Source: CAYMKL01 sp964390805 (lineage in GTDB: Bacteria; Chloroflexota; Anaerolineae; VGOG01). Taken from it: 64,000 bases of DNA. The position numbers and the translations under genes were made by a program. Of the stretch, positions 1-11,000 are shown piece by piece. Under the pieces are notes generated by a model. That model was not told the DNA's origin and made no database searches. It saw only the letters and a list, made by a program, of their open reading frames with translations. Positions within the stretch are counted from its first letter, which is position 1. Every line of letters starts with the position of its first letter. Location: assembly GCA_964390805.1 (NCBI GenBank), contig CAYMKL010000003.1, forward strand, positions 1 through 64,000. The letters are read 5' to 3'.

Positions 1-245
1 ATACCACCTTATGCCTGATTTGGCAAGCCCGATCCAAAAACCTACCCTTGAAAGCCCCAACCCCCTCCCTCTCCCGAAACCAGGAGAGGGAGGGGGAGTA
101 AGGCAACTCTGCCTGCGTCCCCCTTCTCCAGAGCGTGCCCTAAGCACAGCCAAAGGGTTAACAGAGCACCACCAATAGGTGACCGGCATCATCAAGGATG
201 ACCTCCCTCCCTCAGAGTTGGGGGAGGGTCGGGGAGGGGGCTGGA
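1..245. other. non-coding 3' flank of the STAND gene
   Basis: No convincing gene is visible. The stretch is rich in C- and G-runs and holds a perfect hairpin (61-96) and a second, looser pyrimidine/purine inverted repeat at about 202-240. Both lie downstream of the minus-strand gene that stops at 246 and may help end its transcript. The open frames crossing it are antisense to that gene. Confidence 0.6.
61..96. repeat. 14-bp perfect inverted repeat, C-rich/G-rich
   Basis: The left arm CCCCCTCCCTCTCC (61-74) pairs exactly with GGAGAGGGAGGGGG (83-96) around an 8-nt loop. There is no T-run, so a classical terminator is not supported. It could be one of the dispersed intergenic hairpins common in genomes of this kind. 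Confidence 0.6.
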
Positions 246-3200
246 TCAGAAACCAGAATCCAAGGGGAGAGACGGAGCAGCACACCACCCCAACCGACAC
301 CGTTGGGGGTTCCATTCGAAGTCGGGATCGAGATAGTGGCGAGACGAGCAGCGAGCGAACCACAGATTGAAGTAGAAAGAGCCGCCCCGCAACACCCGGC
401 GACCACCTTTGGCCCCCAAATCCTCGCGACCATCTTCTCCCCGATAGGGATAAGGGCTGAAAAGGCTGCTGGTCCACTCCCAGGCGTTGCCGGTCATGTC
501 GGCCACGCCGTAGGGGCTATCGCCTTGTGGAGAATAGCTGCCCACCGGCGTGGTGTCCCTGATGCGCGATTCAGAGGTGTTACACTTGTTGCTGTCGAAC
601 TGATCACCCCAGGGGTACTTACGTTCGGGGTTGGGGTTGTCCACCAGTTGGATATTGGAGATTGGATATTGGGGATTGGGGATTTGTAGGCCCCCTCGGG
701 CCGCTTTTTCCCATTGGGCTTCGGAGGGCAGCATGGCTCCCCTCCAACGGGCGTAGGCCACGGCCTCGTACCAGGTGATGTAGCGCACCGGGTGGTCGCA
801 CTTGCCTCTGAGTTTTCTCCATTCTCTGGGCTGGGTACGCTGCTTCTTCTCCCTCCATTCCCACCCCGCCTCTGTCCAGTATATCCACTCCCTGTAGCCT
901 CCAGCCGCGATGAATTCCGCGTACTCGGCGTTGGTCACTGGGTAGCGGGCGATCCAGTAGGCATCCAGCCATACCTGGTGCACCGGTCCTTCTTCGCCGC
1001 GCTCTGCACTGCCCATGATGAATGGGCCTGCCGGGATCAAGACCATGTCCCGGGGCGTCCAGCGACCCAGGGCGGCGATGGCTTCAGGGCACGCCATTCT
1101 GCTTAGGGCAGCCACGGTCCGCCGCTGACGTGCGGTGGTCAGGTGCAGCACGTCACGCTCCATACCCTCCGCGAAATCGGCCTCTACCATGGGCACCAAC
1201 TGCTCCGCCAGCCACGCTGTGCCGATGACCCCCAATGCAACAACAGCCTCGGCGGCAGTGGCCTCATCCTCCAATTTGCTCAGCCACTTGTCCGCGAGCT
1301 TCTCCAGAAACTCAGAGTGGCTGGCTCTATCCCGCCAGTACGCCACTTCGTAACCTGCTGCCAACGCCGAGCGAAAGAGGAGCTCCAGTTCTTCCTCGGT
1401 CAGGTTCATCCCGTCGCGATAATCATTCACGATCTCCAGCCGATCCAGTGGCATCGGGAGGCCCAGGTTGCGGAAGTTGTTCAGGTCCTGGCGCAGCATG
1501 TCCCGCACGTACTTGGAGCGGGCCTCCTCTGGCGTCACCCACTCCCACACTCTCTCCACCATCACCTCGTGGGCCAACTCGTAGCTCTCTCCCTCGGCCA
1601 GGGCCAGCTTGCGCACCACGTGGCTGTCCCGCAACTCGCCCAAGATGCGTCCTGCCATCTCCTCGTCCAGCCCCAACCCTCGCACAATTTCATCCTGAGC
1701 GATCTCTCTGGCGCTGAGGGCGGCCTTGGTCTCCTGGCCCGTGACCATGCTCTTCAGCACGCCCCGCGCTGGCTCCCGCTCCCCCTCTGGCAACTTCTCC
1801 AGCACGTCGTCCAGGTAGCCAGCCAGGATAGCCTTGGTTCTGCCCAAAGCCTGATAGCGAGCCAAGGTGAAAGTGCTCGGCTGCCCGCTGTCCACCAGGT
1901 CCTCGTACAGCTTGTGGCACACGATCTGCAGTTGGGCAGGCTCCACCCCGCCTCTCTCCAGGTCAGCCAAGAGTTGCCTCAGCAAGCGGTCTTCGTATGA
2001 GAGACCAAACTGATGGGCCGGCAGGAAGATAGCCAGCCGCGCCTTCTCCTCATCCAGGTTCCGCAGCCGGAAGCGGTTGTCGAAGACCTTGGGGTAGCGC
2101 TCATCGAACTCATCCAGACGCTGGAAGTAGTCGTCCCGCAGGGAGAGGACGGCCCGCATCTCCAGGGCATCGTCCTCCAGGCAGGCGGCCAGCTCCTCGA
2201 TAAAGGCCCGCCGCACCCCGTCCCCCAGCCGGATGAAGAACTCCTCGAACTGATCGAGGAAGACCACCAGCCGGGTGACAGCAGGCAGCACCTGGCGCAG
2301 GTAGGTGTGCAGGGTCGTCGTTCTGGCGTCTTCGTCCAGTTGGGCTTCCGGGCCCCGGGCCAGGCGCAGGGCCTCAACCTTGATGGCCTGGGCTGGGTCT
2401 TCCAGGGAGCGGACGTAGAACGCGGTGTAGCCGTCCTCGCGCAGGCGGGGCACCACCCCGGCCTGGATCAGCGAGGTCTTGCCCACTCCTGAGGCCCCGT
2501 ACAGGACGGTCAGCTTGTGGGCCATGATCTGCCGATGCAGGGCCGGGGCTTCCAATTCTCGCCCTTTGAAGATGCGCACGTCTTTGGCCTCGAAGTAATC
2601 CAGGAACTTGTAGGGGCGCTCTGGGAGCGGGATTTCTTCTTTGACCTCGACGACGGGCATGGCCGCCGCCACCGCCTGCTTGAGAGCGGTCAGGAACCTG
2701 GTGGCGTCGGCGTCAATAATCTCCAGTCGCTTGGCCTTCCAAAAGGCGACGTTCACGGGGTCGGGATCGAGCTGCACGGCGTAGGACTTGTGGCGGAACT
2801 CGGCCAGGTTGCGGGTCACTTGCAAGTAGATGCGGTTGAAATCGTCATCTCCCAGTCCGTGCCCCACGAAGAGGAGGCTGCGCCGGGCGGCCTCCGCGCT
2901 CAGGATGTTGACGATGTTGGGCCGCCGCTCGAAGAACTCCCAATAGTCGTCCTTGGTGATGACGATGGACTCCCATTGGCTCACGCAGCCGTGGACCTTC
3001 AGCAGATTCACCTTGTCCTCGTCCCAGGAGCTGACCTGCTTGTCGGTGACGATGACGTTGAATGGTTGGCCTGCCTCCTCCAGCGCCCGCTCGATGAGAC
3101 AGTCGTAGTTGGTGGAGACAATGATCTTGAAGGGCAGGTCAGCGATCAGCCGGTGGGTTGCCATGGGCTCGCGCCTGGCTTCCCGGATGCGCTGGCAGAC

Positions 3201-3428
3201 GTATTGGAGTAGGCTGGCCTTGTCAATGGTGTTGACGTAGTACTGGGCCACGCGGTCCAGGGCGAGGTCGTCGCCGGGGTAGTCGCAGCGCTCGGCCAAC
3301 TCCTTGGCCAGTTGCCTGCCACTGGGCAGGCCGCCCTCGCCCATGCTGATGCCCGCCCCCACAAACAGCACGCAGTTGCCTTTGCACAGTTGCTCGACCA
3401 GGTTCTTGGGTATGGTCAGGTCGCTCAT
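246..3428 (-). CDS. SIR2 NADase-STAND NTPase-FGE (CLec-like) protein, putative antiphage sensor
   Basis: About 1060 residues in three parts. Residues ~1-270 are a SIR2-like domain with FVGAGIS, VSTNYD and KVHG motifs, the residues used for NAD binding and cleavage. Residues ~300-620 are a STAND-type P-loop NTPase with Walker A GASGVGKTS and Walker B VVFLDQFEEFF. The C-terminal ~280 residues are a formylglycine-generating-enzyme/C-type-lectin-like domain (AGPFIMGS, YPVTNAEY, YPWGDQF, GNAWEW, RVLRGGS). SIR2-STAND proteins are known antiphage NAD-depleting sensors; the FGE domain as recognition part is inferred. The ATG at 3428 is chosen because a GGAGGGGG Shine-Dalgarno lies just upstream; the longer frame from 3461 would translate that site as GGG. 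An in-frame repeat at ~625-690 adds some 22 residues inside the FGE domain. It could instead be a bacterial signalling protein. Confidence 0.88.
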   Translation of the reverse strand: MSDLTIPKNLVEQLCKGNCVLFVGAGISMGEGGLPSGRQLAKELAERCDYPGDDLALDRVAQYYVNTIDKASLLQYVCQRIREARREPMATHRLIADLPFKIIVSTNYDCLIERALEEAGQPFNVIVTDKQVSSWDEDKVNLLKVHGCVSQWESIVITKDDYWEFFERRPNIVNILSAEAARRSLLFVGHGLGDDDFNRIYLQVTRNLAEFRHKSYAVQLDPDPVNVAFWKAKRLEIIDADATRFLTALKQAVAAAMPVVEVKEEIPLPERPYKFLDYFEAKDVRIFKGRELEAPALHRQIMAHKLTVLYGASGVGKTSLIQAGVVPRLREDGYTAFYVRSLEDPAQAIKVEALRLARGPEAQLDEDARTTTLHTYLRQVLPAVTRLVVFLDQFEEFFIRLGDGVRRAFIEELAACLEDDALEMRAVLSLRDDYFQRLDEFDERYPKVFDNRFRLRNLDEEKARLAIFLPAHQFGLSYEDRLLRQLLADLERGGVEPAQLQIVCHKLYEDLVDSGQPSTFTLARYQALGRTKAILAGYLDDVLEKLPEGEREPARGVLKSMVTGQETKAALSAREIAQDEIVRGLGLDEEMAGRILGELRDSHVVRKLALAEGESYELAHEVMVERVWEWVTPEEARSKYVRDMLRQDLNNFRNLGLPMPLDRLEIVNDYRDGMNLTEEELELLFRSALAAGYEVAYWRDRASHSEFLEKLADKWLSKLEDEATAAEAVVALGVIGTAWLAEQLVPMVEADFAEGMERDVLHLTTARQRRTVAALSRMACPEAIAALGRWTPRDMVLIPAGPFIMGSAERGEEGPVHQVWLDAYWIARYPVTNAEYAEFIAAGGYREWIYWTEAGWEWREKKQRTQPREWRKLRGKCDHPVRYITWYEAVAYARWRGAMLPSEAQWEKAARGGLQIPNPQYPISNIQLVDNPNPERKYPWGDQFDSNKCNTSESRIRDTTPVGSYSPQGDSPYGVADMTGNAWEWTSSLFSPYPYRGEDGREDLGAKGGRRVLRGGSFYFNLWFARCSSRHYLDPDFEWNPQRCRLGWCAAPSLPLDSGF

Positions 3429-3483
3429 GATTGATGTCCCCCCTCCCCTGTGCTTCCGCACCTGATCACGTCATCAGTGCGAC

Positions 3484-5049
3484 TCATGATCCAGGCACTA
3501 TGCGCAAGATGCGGTCGTCGTCAGGCGCGGGACGCCCTCGGCCGTCCTGATTGCTGGTGGCGAAGTAGAGATACCCGTCCGGCGCCAGCACCACCTCGCG
3601 GATGCGCCCGAATTCCCCTTCGAACAGCCGCTCTTCGGCGATTACCTGCCGCAACTCCGGCCCGCCCAGTATCAGGCGGTGCAGGTGCTGCCCGCGCAGA
3701 GCACCGAAGAAGAGGTCGCCCTGCCAGGGGGCCAGGGGATCGCCGTCGTAGAAGGCGGCACCGGCGGGCGCCCAGGTGTCGTCGCTGCCGCTGTGCAGTA
3801 CAGGGTCCACGAAGCGGGGATCACCAGGGTCGGCGGTGACAACAGGCCAGCCATAGTTTGCAGCGGGCAAGATCAGATTCACCTCGTCCCGGCAGCACAG
3901 GCCCATCTCTCCACTGGGGCCGTGCTCGGTGCTGAAAAGCTGCCCGGTGCCGGGCTGAAAGGCCAGCCCCTGAGGGTTGCGGTGGCCAAAGGAGTAGACA
4001 GGTGAGCCGGAGAAAGGGTTGTCCTCAGGAATCGAGCCGTCGGGATTGAGCCGCAGGATCTTGCCCACCAGGGTGTCCAGGCGCTGGGCCAGGTCACGCT
4101 GGGCGGCGTCGCCGGTGGTGGCATAGAGCTTGCCGTCGGGGCCAAACTTGAGGCGTCCCCCGTCGTGGGTAGGGGTTCCGGGGACGCCGTCCAAAAGCAC
4201 CATCTCGTCGCCGGCCCGGTCGCCCTGCAGGGTGAGGCGGGAGATGCGGTTGCGCAGGTCGCTGCCGGCCTGGTAGGTGTACATCACGTACAGGTAGCTG
4301 TTTTGCTCGAAGTTGGGGTCCAGGGTCAGGCCCATCAGGCCGCCTTCGCCCACGGCGGCCACGGGGAGTTCAGCCACCGGCTCAGGCCGGAGCTGGCCGT
4401 CCACGATGAGGCGGATGCGCCCGGGCCGCTCGGTGACGAAGAGGCGACCGTCAGGAGCGAAGGCCAGAGCCCAGGGCACCTGAAGGCCGGACGCCACCAC
4501 CTCGACCCGAGGTCGGAAAACGGTCGGCGTGGGGGTCGGAGTAGGGGGCGGAGTCGTCGGTGTGGGGGTGGGAGCAGGCTCCGTAGGTGTCGCTGTGGTC
4601 GTCGGGGTAGGAGGCAGAGGTGTCGGTGTGGGGGTGGGAGCAGGCTGTGTGGGTGTCATGGTGGTCGTCGGGGTAGGAGGCGGCGACGTCGGTGTGGGGG
4701 TGGCGGTGGGAACAGGCTGGGTGGGTGTCGCTATGGTCGTCGGGGAAGGAGGCGGAGGCGTCGGTGTGGGGGTGGGAGGAGGCAGCGTGGGTGTCATGGT
4801 AGTCGTCGGAGCCACGGTGTGGGTCGGTGACGGCGGCGGAACGGTTGGGCTCGGCGTGGGGAGCGGGGGCTCCGTCGGCGGAGGTGCCGGCGCAGAGGTG
4901 CAGGCGGCCAGGAGCGCCAAGGTCGCGATCACGAGGATGGTGGATTTCACGGACCGCTTCAAGGCAATCCGTACTGGCTGGCAGCCACTCTTCTTCGTAC
5001 TCCAGCAGCGCAGCAGCTTCGATTTCAACAAGCCATTCAGGGTTGACAT
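3484..5049 (-). CDS. PQQ-dependent sugar dehydrogenase-like lipoprotein (GSDH family)
   Basis: Residues ~180-521 form a six-bladed soluble aldose sugar dehydrogenase/glucose-sorbosone dehydrogenase domain (VPWALAFAPDGRLFVTERPG, HDGGRLKFGPDGKLYATTGD, FGHRNPQG, TEHGPSGEMG). Such enzymes oxidise sugars with PQQ outside the membrane. A lipobox LLAAC (Cys at ~residue 50) follows a hydrophobic stretch, and a Pro/Thr linker with four tandem 22-24-residue repeats separates the anchor from the enzyme. The ATG at 5049 has a GAGGTGAG site, but the first ~30 residues are not signal-like; a TTG at 4962 or GTG at 4950 would give a clean signal peptide. It sits 11 bp after the giant HD-GYP gene and 55 bp before the STAND gene, so cotranscription is likely. 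The true sugar substrate is unknown. Confidence 0.85.
   Translation of the reverse strand: MSTLNGLLKSKLLRCWSTKKSGCQPVRIALKRSVKSTILVIATLALLAACTSAPAPPPTEPPLPTPSPTVPPPSPTHTVAPTTTMTPTLPPPTPTPTPPPPSPTTIATPTQPVPTATPTPTSPPPTPTTTMTPTQPAPTPTPTPLPPTPTTTATPTEPAPTPTPTTPPPTPTPTPTVFRPRVEVVASGLQVPWALAFAPDGRLFVTERPGRIRLIVDGQLRPEPVAELPVAAVGEGGLMGLTLDPNFEQNSYLYVMYTYQAGSDLRNRISRLTLQGDRAGDEMVLLDGVPGTPTHDGGRLKFGPDGKLYATTGDAAQRDLAQRLDTLVGKILRLNPDGSIPEDNPFSGSPVYSFGHRNPQGLAFQPGTGQLFSTEHGPSGEMGLCCRDEVNLILPAANYGWPVVTADPGDPRFVDPVLHSGSDDTWAPAGAAFYDGDPLAPWQGDLFFGALRGQHLHRLILGGPELRQVIAEERLFEGEFGRIREVVLAPDGYLYFATSNQDGRGRPAPDDDRILRIVPGS
4530..4800. repeat. tandem repeats encoding Pro/Thr linker
   Basis: Four successive units of about 66, 72, 66 and 66 bp encode variants of TTTMTPTQPAPTPTPTPLPP in the sugar dehydrogenase. 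Copy-number change here would alter linker length in steps of 22-24 residues without breaking the frame. Confidence 0.75.
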
Positions 5050-5060
5050 AGCGACTCACC

Positions 5061-8000
5061 TCATCTTTGTGCCTCATCTCCCCGTTCCTGGATGATCTCA
5101 CACAGGACTTCCACCACCCTACCATCCCACTGCTTGTCCGCCCCCTGTCGCAAGGTATCCAGGGCCTGCTGCACAGACATGGCTGGCCGATAGGCCCGAT
5201 CGGAGGTCATGGCCTCGTAGGCATCGGCTACGGCCAGGATACGGGCTTTGAGGGGGATGTCCTCTCCCCTCAGTCTTGACGGATAGCCCTGGCCGTCGTA
5301 GCGCTCGTGATGGTGCATGATCACCGGCACCAACTGCTGTAGCGCAGCGGCCCTCTCCACAATGTCGGCACCAAGGGCAGGATGTCTGCGAACTGCCTCC
5401 CACTCCTCTGCATCGAGCGGGCCTGGCTTGCCCAGAATCTGCTCGCTGATGCCGATCTTGCCCACGTCATGCAGGAGGCCGGCATAGCGAATAAGCTCTA
5501 TCTCCTGGTCGCTTAGACCTAACTCCTGAGCAATGGCGGCCCCCAGTTCCGTGGTACGCTGGGAATGACCGCCAGTGTAAGCGTCCTTGGCATCCACGGC
5601 GGCGGCCAGGGCTGCGATTGTTTGAAGGAAACTCTGCCTGAGCTCCTCGTACAGGCGGGCATTCTCGATGGCCACCGCTGCCTGAGCGGCGATGCTCTGA
5701 CAGAGTTTGACCTTCCCCGGAGTGAAAGGGCTGCGCTCCCAGCTCCGTTTCTCTCCCAGAGAGATTACGCCCAGCATCCGTCCACCCACGATCAAGGGAA
5801 TCAGAGCAGCCGATTTCACCCCCTCGGTCAGGACCAGCTTGCACTCCTCGTCCGACAGGGCCAATTCTGGCACGTCCTGGCGCAGGACGACCGGCTCGCC
5901 GGTCTCAATCACCCGCTTGTGCCAGGGGGCCATCGCCAAGGGACATTGCCGGCTGAAGTCCTCCTTCGCTTCCTGTTCTCGAATGGGGTAAACAGCACGA
6001 ATGACCAGGTTCTTCCCTGTCTCGTCCAGCAAACTGATGCGGCAGAAGGTGGCCACCAGAGAGGCGATTATCTGCTGGGCCACAGTCTTCAGGATCTGAT
6101 CCAGGTCGAGGCTGGAGGAGATGGCGATGCTGGTGCCGAGGAGAAGGGCCAGGTCTTTGGCCCTTCCATTGGTTTCGGCGAAGAGGCGGGCGTTCTCGAT
6201 AGCGATGGCCACCTGAGCAGCGATGGTGGACAGAAGCTGCCGGTCGTCCTCGTCGAAGGCATTGGGCTGGTAGCTCTGGACACCCATGACGCCCACCACC
6301 TGGTCCATGTACAAGAGGGGCACACCCAGCCAGGAGCGGGCCGGCATACCGACCACGATGGCCCCCACCGGGAACTCCTCTTTTTCCGCGTCCCTGATCA
6401 AGAGAGGCTGCTTAGACTGGACGATCCACCCGCTCAGGCCAGCCCCGTCGGCCAGCTTACGGGCGAACTTCGCCAAAGTCACCTCCTCGTCAAGGGTCAA
6501 CTCGAAATGCAGCTCGTCTTTCTCCGCATCATAGAGGGCGATGTAAAAGCTGGACACCTTCATCAAACGGCTGACCTGTTGGCAGACGGAATCGAGCACC
6601 TCATCCAGGCTAAGGGTGGAAGTAGTGGCAACACCGATACTGTACACGCTGCCTATCTCCTCAGCCCAACGCTTTGTCTCCTCGTAGAGCCGGGCGTTCT
6701 CGATGATGATGGCTGCTTGGTTGGCGAAAATGGTTAGCAGCTTAGAATCATCCCCTCCAAAGCCACCGGGCTTATTGGCGGCATAGACCAGGCCCGTGAT
6801 CCGCCGCTCAATGGTCATGGGGATGATGAGGAGGTTGAAGAGGTCAAAACCTTGTATCCACCGAGAAAAGAAGTCTGGTATCTGGGCGACATCATTAGCC
6901 AGGAGAGCCCCCTGGAGGCGGAAATTCCAGGCATCTCGGATTGGACCATTCACCTTGTAGCGAAAGGATCGGATCAATTCGTCCGGCGCTCCATAGCCAG
7001 GGGGTTGGGCCCGCATCTCTCTGTTTCGATGGTCGTAGGTGGCTATGGTACATGCCTGGCAGCCGATCAGTTTCGCCATCCGCCTGGTCAACTCGCCGTA
7101 TGTCTCTCGCACATCGGTCATGGCACTGAAGGCCTGGGAGAGCTCGTGTAGTCCTGTTAGCTCGTCAATCCTCCGCTGAGCTTCCTCATACAGCCGCGCG
7201 TTCTCGATGGCGATGGCTGCTTGGTGAGCAAGGGTTTGCAGCGTGGACAGGTCACTCTCATCGAAAGCGTAGAGCTCCGTACTCTGAACATCTAGCGTTC
7301 CTATGACTTGACCCTTGACCTTAATGGGAACGGTCAACTCTGACCTAGTGTCTGCTATCTCTTCCAACAGTAGGTACAGGGACTCTGCCGCAACATCGTG
7401 GACCAACAGAGGCTCGCCAGTTCTCGCCACGTGGGCGTTGATTGATCTCGCCTCAAGTGGAATCCGCGTGCCTTCCAGTATCCTCCCGGGCCCTGCCCCT
7501 GCTCTGGCCACCAACTCATTTGAGTCTTCGTCAAGCAAAAGGACGTAGACGTAGCGACATTCAAAGGCTTCTTCTATTAGGTCAACTATCTGGCGTAGCA
7601 ACTCATCTAGTTCGAGGATAGAAGCGATCTGCTGCCCAATCTCGCCCACCGTGGCCAATTGGGTCGCTCGCCGCTCAAACGCTCTCTCCGCCATCTTGCG
7701 CTCGGTGATGTCCCTGGTGATGGCAACAAAGGCCGTCGGTTTCCCATGAGCATCTTTGATCAGGGCGGCACTTAGCTCGCCGATGAAGCGAGTCCCGTCT
7801 TTCCTCAGCAAGGTATATTCCGCATTTCGTGTGACTCCTTCCTCCAGTGTTCTCTGAAGATTCGTGGCCGCCTTTTCGCAGTCTTCCGGAGCGATAAGTT
7901 CGAAAGCGCTCCTTCCGAGTAACTCCTCAGCACTTTCGAACCCGTGCAGTTCTAATGTGCGCTGCGATACGTAAGTAGTGTGTCCCTCTAAGTCGGTCGC

Positions 8001-11000
8001 TGTCACCGCATCTGGGGAAGTTCTGACCAGCATCTTGTACCTTTCCTCCGATTCCCGCAGTGCGTGCGTTGCTCGCAGCGCTCTAGCCAAAGCTTTCTCC
8101 TTGGCCGCCAACGCTTTTCGTTGTCCCTCCTCCGCCTGCTTGCGCTCAGTGATGTCTACAAATGCGGCCTGCACGGCTGGCTGCCCCTGATATTCGATGC
8201 GACTGGAAGATACCTCCAGCCAGCGCAGTGCCCCATCCTTCCTGATTCCACGGACCTCGTAGCGCGGCGGCGCCGCTTTTCCTTGTAAGCGATCCACAAA
8301 ACGCTTGAAGAAGAGCCCGCGATCCTCAGGGTGTACCAGTCCTGCCGTTTCCTTGGGTGAAAGGGATGTCAATTCGTCAACGGTATAACCCAAGATGTCG
8401 GCCATAGCTCGGTTAGCAAAAACCAGGCGAGGAGCACCAAGACATTGACCGATCACGATTCCCTGTAGTGACTGCTCGATCAGTGTCCGATATTTCTGCT
8501 CGCTCTTCCGCAACTCCTCCTCTGCCCGCCTGCGTTCGGTGATTTCTTGCTGCGCCGCCTCATAGAGCCGCGCGTTCTCGATGGTGATGGCTGCCTGGTT
8601 GGCGAAGGTCGTAGCCAGTTCGACTTCCTCGGTGGTATAGGGTCGCACCTCCGCCCGATCAATGGCAATCATGCCGATGATCTCACCCTTCACCATCAGT
8701 GGCACTCCCAACCAGGATCGGATGCGACCCGACTTATATGTATCCGCCTCGTCCTTGAAATGGACGTAATCTTGAACGACGTCCTCAATGGCGAGCGGGG
8801 ATTTGGTCGTCACCACGCGATGGTTGGGGAACTTGGGGTCGAGGGGGAAGACCAGGCCCACTACCTTGTCCATCTCCTCGAATCCCTGACAGGCTACGAT
8901 TTCCAGACGCTGGTCCTGCAGCCGCTGGACAGAAGCACTGTCGTAGGGTATCACCTGTCGCAGTTGCTCCAAGATCAGCCCCAGCACTTCATCTAGCTCC
9001 AGGGTCGAACTGAGGACAGCAGAGGCCTGGCACAAGGTCTCTGCGATGTGACGCCGCTCCTGCTCGGCCTCGTGCAGCCGGGCATTCTCAATGGCAGCAG
9101 CGGCGTGGCCGGCGAAGGCACGCAGGGTCACAGCGTCGGCTTGGCTGAAGAAGCCGGGAGTAGCACTGTCCACATTGAGAAAACCTATCACCTCACCGCG
9201 CACGACGATGGGCGCAGCCGCATATGAGTGCAGCCAGTCCGTCACCGGCAGGCGGACCCAGCCGGGGTAGGTGGCGGTATCAGGAATGACCATCGGCTCC
9301 CCGCTCTCCACCATTTTTTGTAAGCCAGGCACCTCAGGGATGTGGAACACGACTGCCCGGACGAACTCCTCCGCGCCGAAGCGCTCGTAGCCGCGCCAGC
9401 GGACGACGCGTGCCTGGTCCTCCTCAATGAGCATGATGTTAGTGGCGTCGTTGGGAACGACACGGCTGACCTGCTCCAAGATGCGGTTCAGCACCTGGTC
9501 AGGATCCAGGGTGCTGCTGACGACAGCAGCCGCCTCCTCCAGAGCCTCGGCCAGTTCCCGCTGCTCCTGCTCACCCTCGAAGAGGGAGGAATTACGGATG
9601 GCGATGGCCGACTGGGTGGCAAACAGGCTCAGCAATTCGGCGTCAGCCAGGGAGAAGGTGTGCGGGTGGTCTGCCAGCACGTTCAACACTCCCAGGAACT
9701 TCTCCCCCCAGTGAACCGGCACCCCCACCACTGCCGTCGAGGGATAGCCATCGTAGACGGACGCCCGTCCCTGCCATTGCGGGCTGTCGTCCACGATAAG
9801 CGGCTTGCCAGTCTCCCAGATCTTGCCAGAGAGCCCCTCGCCCCGGTGGAGGAGGGCCCCCATAGGCAGCAGGTGGGGACCAACGGCCATCACCCACATC
9901 AGCACATCCAGGTCTGGCCGGTATAGGTAAAGGCCGCCTGCGGTTCCCCCTACTAGTTCGACGGCCTGCGAGACGATGGAGTGGAGAAGGCAGTCCAGGT
10001 CCAACTCAGCGGTGATCTCCAGCCCCACCTGGCGCAGCGCCTCCAACTGGGCCGTACGCTGCCGGATCTCCTCCTCCGCCCGCTTGCGATCGGTGACGTC
10101 AGTGGCAATGACCAGAGCCACGTGGACCTTCCCGGAGCGATCCCTGATCGGCTGGATGCTTGTGCGGTAGCAACGTAGCTCACCTTGAAGTATCGTTACT
10201 TTCTCCGCAATACATCCCTGCCCCGACTGAATCACTCCTCTGACAGTCGCGAACTGGCGATCCGCAACCTCCTGCGGGAAGACATCCCACATGGTCTTGC
10301 CGACGAAATCCTCCGGCTGTCCCCCTAGCAATTGGGCTGAGACGGTGTTCATGAACAGGAAAACGCCATCCTGATCCATCGTGAATATTGATTGGTCCGC
10401 GCTCTCGACGAGGGTGCGGTATTTCCCCTCACTCTCCCGCAGCGCGTGCGTTGCTCGCAATGCCTTAGCCAACGCCTTGCGTTGGCCCTCCTCCGCCCGC
10501 GTGCGCTCGGTGACTTCTCGTTGAAGTTGCTGATTGGCCTTTGTGAGTTCAGTCGTGCGCTCTTCCACCAGTTCCTCAAGCTGGTCGCGGTACTCCCTCA
10601 ATTCCTCCTCCGCCCGCTTGCGCTCAGCCTGTTCATCGGCCAATTCCAAGGCGGCTGAGATGTGCTGGGCGAGGTTTCTCACTGACGGGATGAAGTATTC
10701 GGCCTGGTTGGCAGAAGTCATAGCGAGGACGCCCACGATCTTTCCACGCCGCTTCAAGGTTGTCAGGATGCTGGGCGACTTCTCGTAGCCCATGGCCTTT
10801 GATATCAGGTAAGCTAATGGTCGCGGAAACAACTCACCTATTATGTCACTAACCGTGGCTTGGACGATCTCCCTCTCCCTTACGACCTGACTGTAGATGC
10901 TTGACTTCTGCAGGTCTATCTTGTACCCTTTCAGCCGGACGCCAGCAGCCTTCTCCCCTGCCTCCAACTTCTTAGGGGCGATTGATGTCTCCGCGATCCT

